Below are positions 46,270 through 54,504 of a DNA stretch of 64,000 nt, piece by piece. The DNA is from Azospirillum brasilense (GTDB taxonomy: Bacteria; Pseudomonadota; Alphaproteobacteria; Azospirillales; Azospirillaceae). Location: the NCBI RefSeq assembly GCF_001315015.1, contig NZ_CP012914.1, forward strand, positions 682,001 to 746,000, read 5' to 3'. Within the stretch, counting starts at the first letter, position 1. Every line of letters begins with the position of its first letter. The translations under genes and the position numbers were made by a program. Under the pieces are notes generated by a model, which was not told the origin of the DNA, made no database searches, and worked only from the letters and a program-made list of their open reading frames with translations.

Positions 46270-47673
46270 TCACATGAGGAACTTCGTGATGAGGACGTAG
46301 AGCGTCAAGCCGACCAGGCTGATCGTTCCGCCCCAGGCCCAGGCGAACTGGAGCTTGCTCGGCAGCAGATCGCGCTCGAAATCGCTGGTGAAGTTGTCCT
46401 TGACCGCCTTGATGGTCAGCCAGAACAGGACCGGCGAGAAGACCAGGGCCATGACCGAGGCGAGCTGGACCACGAAGATCGGCTCGGGCAGGCCGTACAC
46501 CACCGCGATGCCGGCGACCAGCCACACCACCTGCATGCCGCGGTACAGCAGCTTGCGGATCGCCGCGGTGTCCCAGTCGCGCTTCAGACGGACCACGCAT
46601 TCCTCGAACAGGCGGGCCTGGCCGTCGAAGTAGGTGAAGACGGTGGAGAACAGCGCGGCCACACCGCCGGCGATGATGACCGGGAAGATCCACGCGCCGA
46701 AGGTGTCGGTGTAGATGCTGGCGATGGTCACGCCCATCTCCGAGCCCTTGGGCACCAGACCCTGCGGGTGCAGCACCACGGCGCCGACGATCAGGAAGAT
46801 CATGCCCGACAGCATCGAGATGATGTAGCTGATGTTCATGTCGCGCTTGAACAGGATCAGGCTGTTCTTCATGTAGTTGGGGTCCATGTGCACGGTGTGC
46901 CCCTGGGCCCGCATCTCGTTGACCTTGACCATGCCGGCCTTCTTGTCCACCGCCCAGTTCGACTGCATGGGCGCGACTTCCAGCGTGGTCGGGAAATAGC
47001 CGAACATGGCGCCGAACAGCATCATCGACCCGATCGGCGGCAGGGTCGGCAGCAGCCGCGACAGATACTCGCCCGGCGGCGGGGCCTGGAGCGCGAAGGC
47101 CACGAAGCAGGACACGGCGAAGACGATGATGAGGATCTTGCAGATGCCCTCGACCGCCTTGTAGCTGCCCATCCACAGGATGCCGACGGTCAGCAGCAGG
47201 ATGGCCACCGCCCAGAGCTGCATCGACATGAAGGGGAAGGCCGCCCACATCAGCGCCGCACAGCCGAGCGCGCGGCCGGCGATGCCCACGGTGTTGGCGA
47301 AGCCCTGGAAGATCATGAACCACAGCGGCCAGGTGCCGACGCGGTGATAGGCGTTGATGATGGATTCGCCCTTCACCATCGTGTAGCGGTGGGCGAATTC
47401 GAAGGCGCAGTATTTGATGATGTAGGCGGCCAGAATCACCCACAGCAGATCGTAGCCGTAGAGCGCGCCTGCGGTCGGCGCGTGCATGATGTGGCTGGCG
47501 CCAATGCCGGTCATCGCCGCGGCGATGCCGGGTCCCATGGCCTTCCAGGTGTCCATGAAGCCGGTGCCGGGGGCTTCCAAGCGGATGACTTTCTTGGCGC
47601 TTCCGTCCGCGGCGGTGCCGCCGTAGAGGCCATCGGCGTCGATGGCCGCACTGTTCGTCGAGCTGACGCTCAT
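46270..47673 (-). CDS. Nramp-related transporter with a non-canonical first-helix motif
   Basis: 467 residues, about eleven membrane helices. GPGIAAAMTGIGASHIMHAP takes the place of the Nramp GPA...DPGN metal-binding region, so the acidic metal ligand is replaced by a Gly-Ala-Ser-His stretch. Other Nramp-like parts are recognisable (LYGYDLLWVILAAYIIKY, GESIINAYHRVG). It probably belongs to a divergent Nramp-related subgroup with a different substrate. ATG 47673 has GGGAGGAACG upstream. A TTTGGTATGCCAAA palindrome lies about 130 bp upstream. Confidence 0.8.
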   Translation of the reverse strand: MSVSSTNSAAIDADGLYGGTAADGSAKKVIRLEAPGTGFMDTWKAMGPGIAAAMTGIGASHIMHAPTAGALYGYDLLWVILAAYIIKYCAFEFAHRYTMVKGESIINAYHRVGTWPLWFMIFQGFANTVGIAGRALGCAALMWAAFPFMSMQLWAVAILLLTVGILWMGSYKAVEGICKILIIVFAVSCFVAFALQAPPPGEYLSRLLPTLPPIGSMMLFGAMFGYFPTTLEVAPMQSNWAVDKKAGMVKVNEMRAQGHTVHMDPNYMKNSLILFKRDMNISYIISMLSGMIFLIVGAVVLHPQGLVPKGSEMGVTIASIYTDTFGAWIFPVIIAGGVAALFSTVFTYFDGQARLFEECVVRLKRDWDTAAIRKLLYRGMQVVWLVAGIAVVYGLPEPIFVVQLASVMALVFSPVLFWLTIKAVKDNFTSDFERDLLPSKLQFAWAWGGTISLVGLTLYVLITKFLM

Positions 47674-47801
47674 TCCCGTTCCTCCCTAGGATTGGCCTGT
47701 CGATTGGCGTCGGGCCGTTCGAGAAATTTTTGGCCCGGTTCCGTCCGGCTCCTTTTCCGATCCGTGCTTTGCTGCAGGGGCTGGATTCCTGCACGCCATA
47801 G

Positions 47802-47815
47802 TTTGGTATGCCAAA
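47802..47815. promoter_or_regulatory. GntR-type palindrome upstream of the Nramp-like gene
   Basis: TTTGGTATGCCAAA, a near-perfect palindrome of the kind bound by FadR/FCD-type GntR regulators. Nearly the same motif recurs at 48948-48959 before the small gene, which suggests a shared regulator. No GntR gene is in the window. Confidence 0.55.
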
Positions 47816-48043
47816 TATCAGCGAGGCGTAGGAAAAAAAATCTGGCGAGGAGGGACGTTTTTCAGACTCAGAAAAAGAATCAAAACTCGGGACTAAAACT
47901 GCTGCTACCTATATTGGTTATGATGAATTCGTGATTCATAAAAAGGAATTCATGTTCAATTTGGTTTGTCGCACAGGGCAATGGATGCATCCATATGCTG
48001 ATCGACTCAGCGAGCTTGGGCCGCACGCTGCGTCGCCTCCCCA
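47816..48043. other. AT-rich intergenic stretch with palindromes; possible small-RNA region
   Basis: Much lower GC than its surroundings. Contains A-rich tracts, an ATGAATTC/GAATTCAT inverted repeat (47923-47930 and 47946-47953) and the 14-bp palindrome ATGGATGCATCCAT (47981-47994). No coding frame is convincing. A hairpin with T run follows at 48044-48078, so a plus-strand transcript could start in the AT-rich part and end there. Confidence 0.4.
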
Positions 48044-48078
48044 AAGGCTGTCCCTGTTGAGTCAGGGGCAGCCTTTTC
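48044..48078 (+). terminator. Rho-independent-like hairpin ending in TTTT
   Basis: AAAGGCTGTCCCT paired with AGGGGCAGCCTTTT around an 8-base loop, with one G-T pair. No gene directly upstream on the plus strand, so it may end a small RNA. The stretch 48079-48437 beyond it shows nothing I can support. Confidence 0.6.
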
Positions 48079-48437
48079 GCGTCTCAGTACTATGAAGACG
48101 GAATTTTTTTTGATATCTTCAGGGATGAAAACTGATGGCGGCGACCGCCAAATCCCGCAGCGGCGTCGGCACGGGAGACGCATCAGCTAGGTTTTTAATC
48201 CATAGCCTGCGCGAATTTTAAAGCCGCGCCGCTCAGCGCGAAGAAACCGCACCGATGCGTTGGTTTTCCGCCCTGTGAAAAAAGCGCAGGTCCTGCGGAA
48301 CGGAAAGCATCTATGCTGAAGGGTAAGGCGAGCGGGAAGCCGTGCAACGCGCGCCGGCCAATCTGTTGTCGGGGCGTTGCCTCAGAGGATTGCGCTGCCC
48401 GAAGCCGGCGCACCGACCAGTTTGTGCGGGAGCTTCC

Positions 48438-48653
48438 ATGGTTCTGGAACCGATCTCACTCGCCGTGGCGCTGTGCCTTGCCACCTTCGCCGCGACCGGC
48501 ATCGCGTCCGTGCTGACCGCGGTGTGGGGAAGCCACCGGGATCCGGGCGCCCTTGTTGCACCCGTGCGACCCTGGGGGCGGCCAGCCAACATGAACCGGC
48601 CTCCGCGCGGGACCCGCCGTCATCTGTGGGTTGCGGCGGAAACCTCGGATTGA
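48438..48653 (+). CDS. Possible small membrane protein
   Basis: 71 residues from ATG 48438, with GGGAG upstream. A hydrophobic helix (residues 4-30, ISLAVALCLATFAATGIASVL) is followed by a basic, Pro/Arg-rich tail. It resembles many unnamed single-helix proteins. No neighbour is in the same operon. Real coding is uncertain in this GC-rich sequence. Confidence 0.35.
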   Translation: MVLEPISLAVALCLATFAATGIASVLTAVWGSHRDPGALVAPVRPWGRPANMNRPPRGTRRHLWVAAETSD

Positions 48654-48717
48654 CGCCGTATCGGCGTGACGGCGTCGAACGACAAAAAACGCGCGGATTT
48701 GAATGACGCTGGAATCA

Positions 48718-48748
48718 GAAAGGGCCGCGACTGGATCGCGGCCCTTTC
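48718..48748 (-). terminator. Terminator after the 42-residue small gene
   Basis: Perfect 13-bp stem GAAAGGGCCGCGA/TCGCGGCCCTTTC with a 5-base loop, 37 bp past the small gene's stop on the minus strand. The T run is weak. Confidence 0.65.
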
Positions 48749-48784
48749 GTCGTCCGGTGTCGTCCGGCTGTCCGCAAGGCATGC

Positions 48785-48913
48785 TCACAGGACGCCGTAC
48801 AGACGGGACTTCTCGCACCAGGCTTCCATGAAGGACTTGAAGGCCTGCAGGAAAGTCGAGCCCTTCGTGCCGTTCTGGTTGGCATGCAGATGGGTCACAG
48901 TCGCGTAGGTCAT
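48785..48913 (-). CDS. 42-residue small protein with its own operator and terminator
   Basis: From ATG 48913 with GGAGACG about 8 bases upstream. Sequence starts MTYATVTHLHANQNG and ends in an amphipathic helix FLQAFKSFMEAWCEKSRLYG. No signal peptide. It is flanked upstream by a perfect TTGGTATACCAA palindrome (35 bp before the start) and downstream by a perfect hairpin, so it looks like an independent monocistronic gene. Not recognised as a named family. The palindrome is almost identical to the one upstream of the Nramp-like gene. Confidence 0.6.
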   Translation of the reverse strand: MTYATVTHLHANQNGTKGSTFLQAFKSFMEAWCEKSRLYGVL

Positions 48914-48947
48914 GATCGTCTCCGTCGTTCGATGAAGGCACTGTATC

Positions 48948-48959
48948 TTGGTATACCAA
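48948..48959. promoter_or_regulatory. Perfect GntR-type palindrome upstream of the small gene
   Basis: TTGGTATACCAA, a perfect 12-bp palindrome 35 bp upstream of ATG 48913, well placed to overlap the promoter. Its core matches the TNGTATACNA class of GntR/FCD operators. Confidence 0.6.
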
Positions 48960-49114
48960 ATACCAGAAGCGCAATCGATGCATCGCTTTCTTGCCCTCAT
49001 CACATGGCGTGTTATGAAAGACTTACGTATTGTTTGTCTCACTGATTTGTTGTTGAGCGGATTTTCTTTCTCCGGTCTTGCGCCCGCAAGACCGCCGCGC
49101 GCCGTCCGGCCATG

Positions 49115-49146
49115 AAAAAGGGGCCGGAGGACGCTCCCCCGGCCCC
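49115..49146 (-). terminator. Terminator of the EF-G-like gene
   Basis: Minus strand: GGGGCCGG, an 11-base loop, CCGGCCCC, then TTTTT. 22 bp past the EF-G-like stop. Confidence 0.85.
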
Positions 49147-49167
49147 ATGCACCGTCCCATCCGCCAG

Positions 49168-51207
49168 CTATTGCGCGGCCAGCGTCTCCTTGCGGATCTC
49201 CACCGCCTTGTCGGCGGCCTTGCCGGTCAACTCCTGCAGGCGCTCAAAGCTCCAGGTGAAGGTGCCGACGCCGAGCGACAGTGAGCGCAGCTCGACGATC
49301 AGGTCGTGCATCTCGGCCTGCGGCAGATAGGCCTTCACCTCGTCCCAGCCCTGCCAGCCGGGGCGCGCGTCGTAGCCGAGGATCTGCCCGCGCCGTCCGC
49401 TGACCAGCCGCTGCACCTTCGAGGTGAAGTCGCTGGGCACGGCGATGGAGACGGTCAGGATCGGCTCCAGAAGCACCGGTTCGCAGGCTGGAAGCGCCTC
49501 GGTCATCGCCTGCCGCGCCACCGTCTTGAAGGCCATCTCGGAGCTGTCGACGGCGTGGAACTGGCCGCCGGTCAGCTTCACCGCGAAATCCACCACGGGG
49601 AAGCCCAGCGGCCCGCGCACCGCGTAGTCGCGCACGCCGGTCTCCACCGCCGGGATGAACTGGCGCGGCACGACGCCGCCGACGATGCCGTCCTCGAACT
49701 GGAAGCCGGTGCCGCGGGGCAGCGGCTTGACCTCCACATGGATGTCGGCGAACTGGCCGTGGCCGCCGGTCTGCCGCTTGTAGCGGGCGTGGTGGGCGGT
49801 GCCCTTGCGGATCGACTCCCGGTAGGGGACCTGCGGCGGCACGCCCTTGACCGAGACGTTGAACTTGTTGCGCAGCCGGTCCATGGCGATCTGGAGGTGG
49901 ATGTCACCCTGGCCCCACAGCACCAGTTCGCCGGTGTCGGTGGACTGGTCCAGACGCAGCGACGGGTCCTCCTCGACCAGCTTCTGGATGGCGGCGGTCA
50001 GCTTCACCTCGTCGTTGCGGTTCTGGGCGTGCAGGGCGAGGCCGAAGACGGGCGGCGGCAGCTCCGGCCACAGCGGCGACCGGCCGGCGTTGCCCTTGTC
50101 CGTCAGCAGGTCGCCGGTCGCCGCCTTGTCGAGCCGGCCGAGCGCCACCACCTCGCCGGCCGCCGCCTGGGACAGCTTCTCCTGATTGTGCCCCATCATG
50201 CGGAAGACGCCGGACACCCGCTCCCCGCCGAGCGTCATGCCGTCGCTGACGGTGCCGCGCCAGACCCGGACGAGGCTGATCTTGCCGGCGTGGGAGCCAT
50301 TCAGCGTCTTGAAGACCTGGGCGGCCACCGTGGCGTCCGCCGGGATGCCGGCGCGCTCCGCCGAGGTGGCGACGTCCGGTCCCTCATGGCGCAGCGCCTT
50401 CAGCAGGCGGCGGATGCCGTTGTCGTTCTCCGCCGAGCCGAAGAAGACCGGGACGATCAGGTCGTCGGCCAGCTCGCTGGCCAGCCGGTCGTAGACCTCC
50501 TGGGTGTCGGGGGCGACGTCCTCCAGCAGCTTTTCCAGAAGCGCGTCGTCATAGTCGGCCACCGCTTCCAGCATCTCCTGCCGGGCCTCGTGCTCGCGGT
50601 CCTTCAGGCTGTCGGGGATCTGGACGAGGTTGGACGGCTTGTGCGGGTTGAAGTGCCAGGCGCGCTCGCTGACCAGATCGACGAAGCCGGTGATCTTCCC
50701 CCCCTCGCGGATCGGCACCTCGCGCAGCACCAGCTTGCGCGCCGACACCGCCTGATAGGCCTGCACCACGTCGCGCACCCGCAGGTCGCCCAGGCTGTCC
50801 ACCTTGTTGATGAACAGCAGGTGGGGGATGCGGTTATCGTCGAGGAACTTGAACAGGGGGGCGAGCAGCACGGCCTTTTCCGGCGCCGCCTCGGCCACGA
50901 TCACGGCGACGTCCGCCACCATCAGGGCGCTCTGCGTCTCGCAGGCCAGCTCCACCGAGCCGGGGCAGTCGAGCACGCTCCAGCGCTCGCCCAGGAACTC
51001 GAAGGAGGCGACGTTGACTTCGACGCTCATCTGCCGGGCCTTGGCCTCGGGGGAGCTGTCGCCGACCGCGTTGCCGTCGCGGACGCTGCCCTTGCGCGTG
51101 GTCGCCCCGGCGGCGGACAACAGGCTTTCCAGAAGCGATGTCTTGCCGCTGAGATAGGGGCCGACCAGCGCAGCGCAGCGGGCCGTCTGGATCTGTGTAT
51201 GGGTCAT
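49168..51207 (-). CDS. Elongation factor G-like translational GTPase
   Basis: 679 residues from ATG 51207, with GGGAGGTG upstream. EF-G domain plan (G domain, domain II, III, IV with GGHGQFADIHVEV, V). The G domain is unusual: G1 is GPYLSGKT (16-23) in place of AHVDHGKT-type, and G3 is DCPGS (80-84) in place of DTPGH, so the catalytic histidine is Ser84. G4 NKVD (134-137) is intact. This fits the EF-G-like (EF-G2-type) paralogues of proteobacteria, not the housekeeping fusA; GTP hydrolysis may be slow or regulated. Monocistronic with a strong terminator. Confidence 0.85.
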   Translation of the reverse strand: MTHTQIQTARCAALVGPYLSGKTSLLESLLSAAGATTRKGSVRDGNAVGDSSPEAKARQMSVEVNVASFEFLGERWSVLDCPGSVELACETQSALMVADVAVIVAEAAPEKAVLLAPLFKFLDDNRIPHLLFINKVDSLGDLRVRDVVQAYQAVSARKLVLREVPIREGGKITGFVDLVSERAWHFNPHKPSNLVQIPDSLKDREHEARQEMLEAVADYDDALLEKLLEDVAPDTQEVYDRLASELADDLIVPVFFGSAENDNGIRRLLKALRHEGPDVATSAERAGIPADATVAAQVFKTLNGSHAGKISLVRVWRGTVSDGMTLGGERVSGVFRMMGHNQEKLSQAAAGEVVALGRLDKAATGDLLTDKGNAGRSPLWPELPPPVFGLALHAQNRNDEVKLTAAIQKLVEEDPSLRLDQSTDTGELVLWGQGDIHLQIAMDRLRNKFNVSVKGVPPQVPYRESIRKGTAHHARYKRQTGGHGQFADIHVEVKPLPRGTGFQFEDGIVGGVVPRQFIPAVETGVRDYAVRGPLGFPVVDFAVKLTGGQFHAVDSSEMAFKTVARQAMTEALPACEPVLLEPILTVSIAVPSDFTSKVQRLVSGRRGQILGYDARPGWQGWDEVKAYLPQAEMHDLIVELRSLSLGVGTFTWSFERLQELTGKAADKAVEIRKETLAAQ

Positions 51208-51404
51208 GCACACCTCCCGTATGGCGTCTTCCCGTGTGGGCATCGGCCGGAACGCCGGGTGGCCTGGGTGGGCCGGGTGGGACGCTGTGGCCGGAATCAC
51301 CGGCGGCGCGCATGGCCCTGACAGGGTGCCGGACTGGTCCGGTGCTTTAAAAACAGTGCCTTTTCAAGGTTATGGTCCACCCGTGGCGGGGGACCTGTCG
51401 ATGG

Positions 51405-51436
51405 AAAAAAGGGGCGGCATGACGTCACGCCGCCCC
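51405..51436 (-). terminator. Terminator of the panE-like gene
   Basis: Minus strand: GGGGCGGC, 10-base loop, GCCGCCCC, then TTTTTT. 17 bp past the reductase stop. Confidence 0.88.
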
Positions 51437-51453
51437 CGCCGGGGTGTCCTTCC

Positions 51454-52377
51454 TTAGGGCGGTCCGTCGGCGTAGGGCGCCAGGGCCGCCGCGACCACCC
51501 GGTGGACGGGCGTCGGCACCCCCAGCTCCGAGCCGAGCTGCACCACCGCCCCGGACAGCCAGGGCAGCTCCAGCCGCCCGCCCCGCGTCAGGTCGTTCAG
51601 CATGGAGGAGGTCATGGCGGGCGGCACACCGTCGAGCAGCGCCTCGACGCGGGCGACGATGCCGGTGCCCAGATCGATGTCGCGGGCGCGGGCCAGCCGG
51701 GCGACTTCCGCCACCGCGTCGAGGAACAGGGCGCGGCTTTCCGGAACGCGGCGGATCACCCCGGCGGGCTGGCGGGTCAGGGCGGTGACCCCGCTGAAGG
51801 GCGCCAGGAAGGCGAACTTCTCCCACTGCGCGCGCAGGATCGCCGCGGACAGCACCGCCTCGAACCCGGCCGCCTCGGCCAGCGCGTGGAAGGCGGTCAG
51901 CCGGGGCGAGGGGCGCCCGTCCAGTTCCCCGTAGGTCAGGCGGGCCAGCGTCCCGGTGTGGCGGATCACGCCGGGGGCGGCGATGGTGGCGCCGATGTGG
52001 GCGACGCCGCCCGCCACATGCTCCCGCCCCAGGATCTGGCACAGCGTGTCCATCCCGGTGACGCCGTTCTGCACGGTGACGACCACGGTGCCCGGCTTCA
52101 CCAGCGGGCGGCAGGCCTCCGCGGCGCGGTCGGTGTCCCACAGCTTGACGGCGAACAGCACGAGGTCGACCGGCCCGACCTCCGCCGGGTCGTCGGTTGC
52201 GCGGACGTCGGTCAGATGCAGAGGGGCGGCCTCGCTCTCGATGCGCAGGCCGTCGCGGCGGATGGCTTCCAGATGCCGGCCGCGGGCGATGAAATGCACC
52301 TCGGCTCCGTGGGTCGCCGCGAGGCGTGCGCCGAAATAGCCGCCGACCGCGCCCGCCCCCATGATTGCGATGCGCAT
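51454..52377 (-). CDS. panE: 2-dehydropantoate 2-reductase (ketopantoate reductase family)
   Basis: 307 residues from ATG 52377. NADPH site GAGAVGGYFGARL at the start, then FAVKLWDT (family lysine), VQNGVTGM (Asn) and WEKFAFLAPFSGVTAL (catalytic Lys). Reduces ketopantoate to pantoate in vitamin B5/CoA synthesis; paralogues may use other 2-oxo acids, so panE is the likely, not certain, assignment. The long open extension upstream is rejected. Diverges from the Cache-like gene. Confidence 0.82.
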   Translation of the reverse strand: MRIAIMGAGAVGGYFGARLAATHGAEVHFIARGRHLEAIRRDGLRIESEAAPLHLTDVRATDDPAEVGPVDLVLFAVKLWDTDRAAEACRPLVKPGTVVVTVQNGVTGMDTLCQILGREHVAGGVAHIGATIAAPGVIRHTGTLARLTYGELDGRPSPRLTAFHALAEAAGFEAVLSAAILRAQWEKFAFLAPFSGVTALTRQPAGVIRRVPESRALFLDAVAEVARLARARDIDLGTGIVARVEALLDGVPPAMTSSMLNDLTRGGRLELPWLSGAVVQLGSELGVPTPVHRVVAAALAPYADGPP

Positions 52378-52621
52378 GCGTTGCTCCTCCCAAATGCGGT
52401 CCGGGCCGGCGCGCACCGTTGGATGGAGCCGATCGATCGGCGGAGGCCGGGCGGGCCTTTGGTGCCGGACGCTGGGGACAGTGTGGCCCGCGCGGAACTT
52501 TGCGGCAATAGGCCGCAGGATTGCGGATTGCCGGAGGCCGACTTTCTTTCGACAGTGGGCGAACCGATCGGCGCCCTTTTCCGCATGATGTTCCCGCATT
52601 GGCCGGTCCGGGGGATTTGCC

Positions 52622-53113
52622 ATGAGCGTCTTCGTCCAAAGGCCGCCGCTCCGCGTCTTGTGGGTTTTGCTGGCCGCCCTTCTGATCGCAGCGCTCCACC
52701 CCGCGGGTGCCCGCGCGCAGTCCGGCGATCCGGAGCGGGAGCAGGTCCGCGCCGTCGCGCTGAAGGCGGCGGAGCTGATCGCCACCCGGGGGCTGGAGGC
52801 GGCGGCGGCGGCGTTCAACCGCGACGGCGAGTTCAGGCACGGGGCGCTTTACGTCACGGTCATCGACTTCGCCGGGGTGTGGAAGGTCTATCCGCCCCGG
52901 CCCGCCGGGGTCGGGGTCAGCGTGATCAACGTGAAGGACCCGGACGGGCGCGACATCGTCCGCGACATCCTGTCGGTGGCGCGGGACTCGGGCGAGGGCT
53001 GGGTGGAGTATCGCTGGCTGAACCCCGCCAGCGACCGGATCGAGCCGAAAACCACCTTCGTGAAGCGGGTGCCGGGCCAGGACCTGGTCGCCTATGTCGG
53101 GCTGTACCATTGA
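52622..53113 (+). CDS. Secreted single-Cache-like protein
   Basis: 163 residues with a signal peptide (1-33, ending GARAQ). The mature part matches stand-alone small Cache domains: AAAAFNRDGEFRHGALYVTVID, GEGWVEYRWLNPASDRIEPKTTFVKRVPG and a closing YVGLY. Such proteins bind small ligands in the periplasm. No membrane anchor or signalling domain follows. Its partner is unknown. Confidence 0.8.
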   Translation: MSVFVQRPPLRVLWVLLAALLIAALHPAGARAQSGDPEREQVRAVALKAAELIATRGLEAAAAAFNRDGEFRHGALYVTVIDFAGVWKVYPPRPAGVGVSVINVKDPDGRDIVRDILSVARDSGEGWVEYRWLNPASDRIEPKTTFVKRVPGQDLVAYVGLYH

Positions 53114-53264
53114 CGCCGCGCGGCCATGTGTCCGGGGCGCCCGATACCGATGCTTGATACGGATGCTGTTGCGGCGCACATCTTGACCCGCACCGGGCGC
53201 GCCCAAGCTTGTCGGGGAGGCCTTCACGGCATGCCGGGGCATGCGGGTTGCGCAGGGCTGCTTC

Positions 53265-53279
53265 TTAGAAAGTTTCTAA
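53265..53279. promoter_or_regulatory. Irr-like palindrome upstream of dps
   Basis: TTAGAAAGTTTCTAA, a perfect inverted repeat (7-bp arms) about 85 bp before the dps start. It fits the TTAGAA-N3-TTCTAA core of alphaproteobacterial Irr (ICE) sites as I remember them; other Fur-family proteins use related boxes. Confidence 0.55.
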
Positions 53280-53365
53280 AGTAGGGTCTTTACCCGGGGC
53301 GCAGCGAGGCGTAGCCTCGATTGCAGCCAAGAATGGAAGACAACCCCACGGAGGATTGAGAAACC

Positions 53366-53833
53366 ATGCAGATCGACATCGGGATCGCGGAAGCCGACCG
53401 CAAGGCCATTGCCGAGGGCCTGAACAACGTGCTCGCCGACACCTTCGCCCTGTACCTGAAGACGCATTCCTTCCACTGGAACGTCACGGGGCCGATGTTC
53501 AACACGCTCCACACCATGTTCATGACCCAGTACACGGAGCTGTGGACCGCCCTGGACGAGGTGGCGGAGCGCATCCGCGCCCTTGGCTATCCGGCGCCGG
53601 GCAGCTTCTCGCAGTTCACCAAGCTCGCCTCGATCAAGGAGGAGCAGGGCGTTCCGAACGCGCAGGAGATGCTGCGCCAGCTCGTCGAGGGGCACGAGGC
53701 CGTCGCCCGCACCGCCCGGAAGGTCTTCCCGACCGCCGAGGAGGCCAACGACCAGCCGACCGCCGACCTGCTGACCCAGCGCCTGCAGATCCACGAGAAG
53801 ACCGCCTGGATGCTGCGCTCCATGCTGGAGTAG
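53366..53833 (+). CDS. dps: Dps-type DNA-binding ferritin-like protein
   Basis: 155 residues. Ferritin-like four-helix bundle. The Dps ferroxidase region at the subunit interface is complete: [18 protein letters not shown] and a downstream [16 protein letters not shown]. Dodecameric Dps stores iron by oxidising Fe(II) with H2O2 and protects DNA. An Irr-like palindrome lies upstream and a terminator follows. Confidence 0.92.
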   Translation: MQIDIGIAEADRKAIAEGLNNVLADTFALYLKTHSFHWNVTGPMFNTLHTMFMTQYTELWTALDEVAERIRALGYPAPGSFSQFTKLASIKEEQGVPNAQEMLRQLVEGHEAVARTARKVFPTAEEANDQPTADLLTQRLQIHEKTAWMLRSMLE

Positions 53834-53871
53834 TCGGCGCTGAGCGGTTTGTGATTCGACTTGGTGTTTCG

Positions 53872-53909
53872 ACGGGGCGCCGTCCTTCGGGGCGGCGCCC
53901 CGTCCTTTT
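53872..53909 (+). terminator. Terminator after dps
   Basis: Perfect 11-bp stem ACGGGGCGCCG/CGGCGCCCCGT, 10-base loop, then CCTTTT. 38 bp past the dps stop. Confidence 0.8.
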
Positions 53910-53996
53910 GGGGTCGGACAAAAGAACAGGGGGCGAAACAACAGGGTGGCTGCGCGCGTTCTCCTTGGATGTCCGATGGACGTGAGAGAGGGCGCC

Positions 53997-54452
53997 ATGG
54001 CCTCCTACAATTACGACCGGGTGCGGGGAGCGGACCGGGCGGCGACGGGCGGGCAGGATGTCCTGCTGCTGGCCGCAAGGCTGCTGATCGGGGCGATTTT
54101 CGTGCAGAGCGGCTTCGGCAAGCTGATGGACCTCGGCGCGTTCGCCGGAAGCCTGGAAGGGCAGGGGCTGCCCATGCCGATGCTGCTGGCCGCGCTGGGC
54201 GGGGCGGTGGAGTGCTTCGGCGGGCTGGCCGTGGTGCTGGGGGCCTGGACGCGGCTGGCCGCGGCGGCGGTGGTGCTCTTCACCATCATGGCGACGCTGA
54301 TCGCCCACCGCTATTGGACCTACCCGCCGGAGGCCCAGGGGATGCAGCGCATCCAGTTCATGAAGAACCTCGCCATCATCGGCGGCTTCCTCGCGCTGAT
54401 CGCCGCCGGGGCCGGGCGGTTCAGCGTCGACGGGATGATGAACCGGCGCTGA
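53997..54452 (+). CDS. DoxX family membrane protein
   Basis: 151 residues from ATG 53997, with GAGAGAGGG upstream. Four membrane helices: LLLAARLLIGAIFVQSGFGKL, MLLAALGGAVECFGGLAVVLGA, LAAAAVVLFTIMATLIAHR and the last helix FMKNLAIIGGFLALI. DoxX-like proteins are linked to quinone or thiol redox in the membrane. Convergent with trxB; no shared function proven. Confidence 0.85.
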   Translation: MASYNYDRVRGADRAATGGQDVLLLAARLLIGAIFVQSGFGKLMDLGAFAGSLEGQGLPMPMLLAALGGAVECFGGLAVVLGAWTRLAAAAVVLFTIMATLIAHRYWTYPPEAQGMQRIQFMKNLAIIGGFLALIAAGAGRFSVDGMMNRR

Positions 54453-54504
54453 CCAACCGGGGCGGGATAAGGGGACCGGTCGCCCGGCCCCCGCCAAAAC
54501 AGGC

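Noticed and set aside
49306..51321. 671-codon plus-strand frame
   Set aside because: Antisense to the EF-G-like gene with shadow composition.
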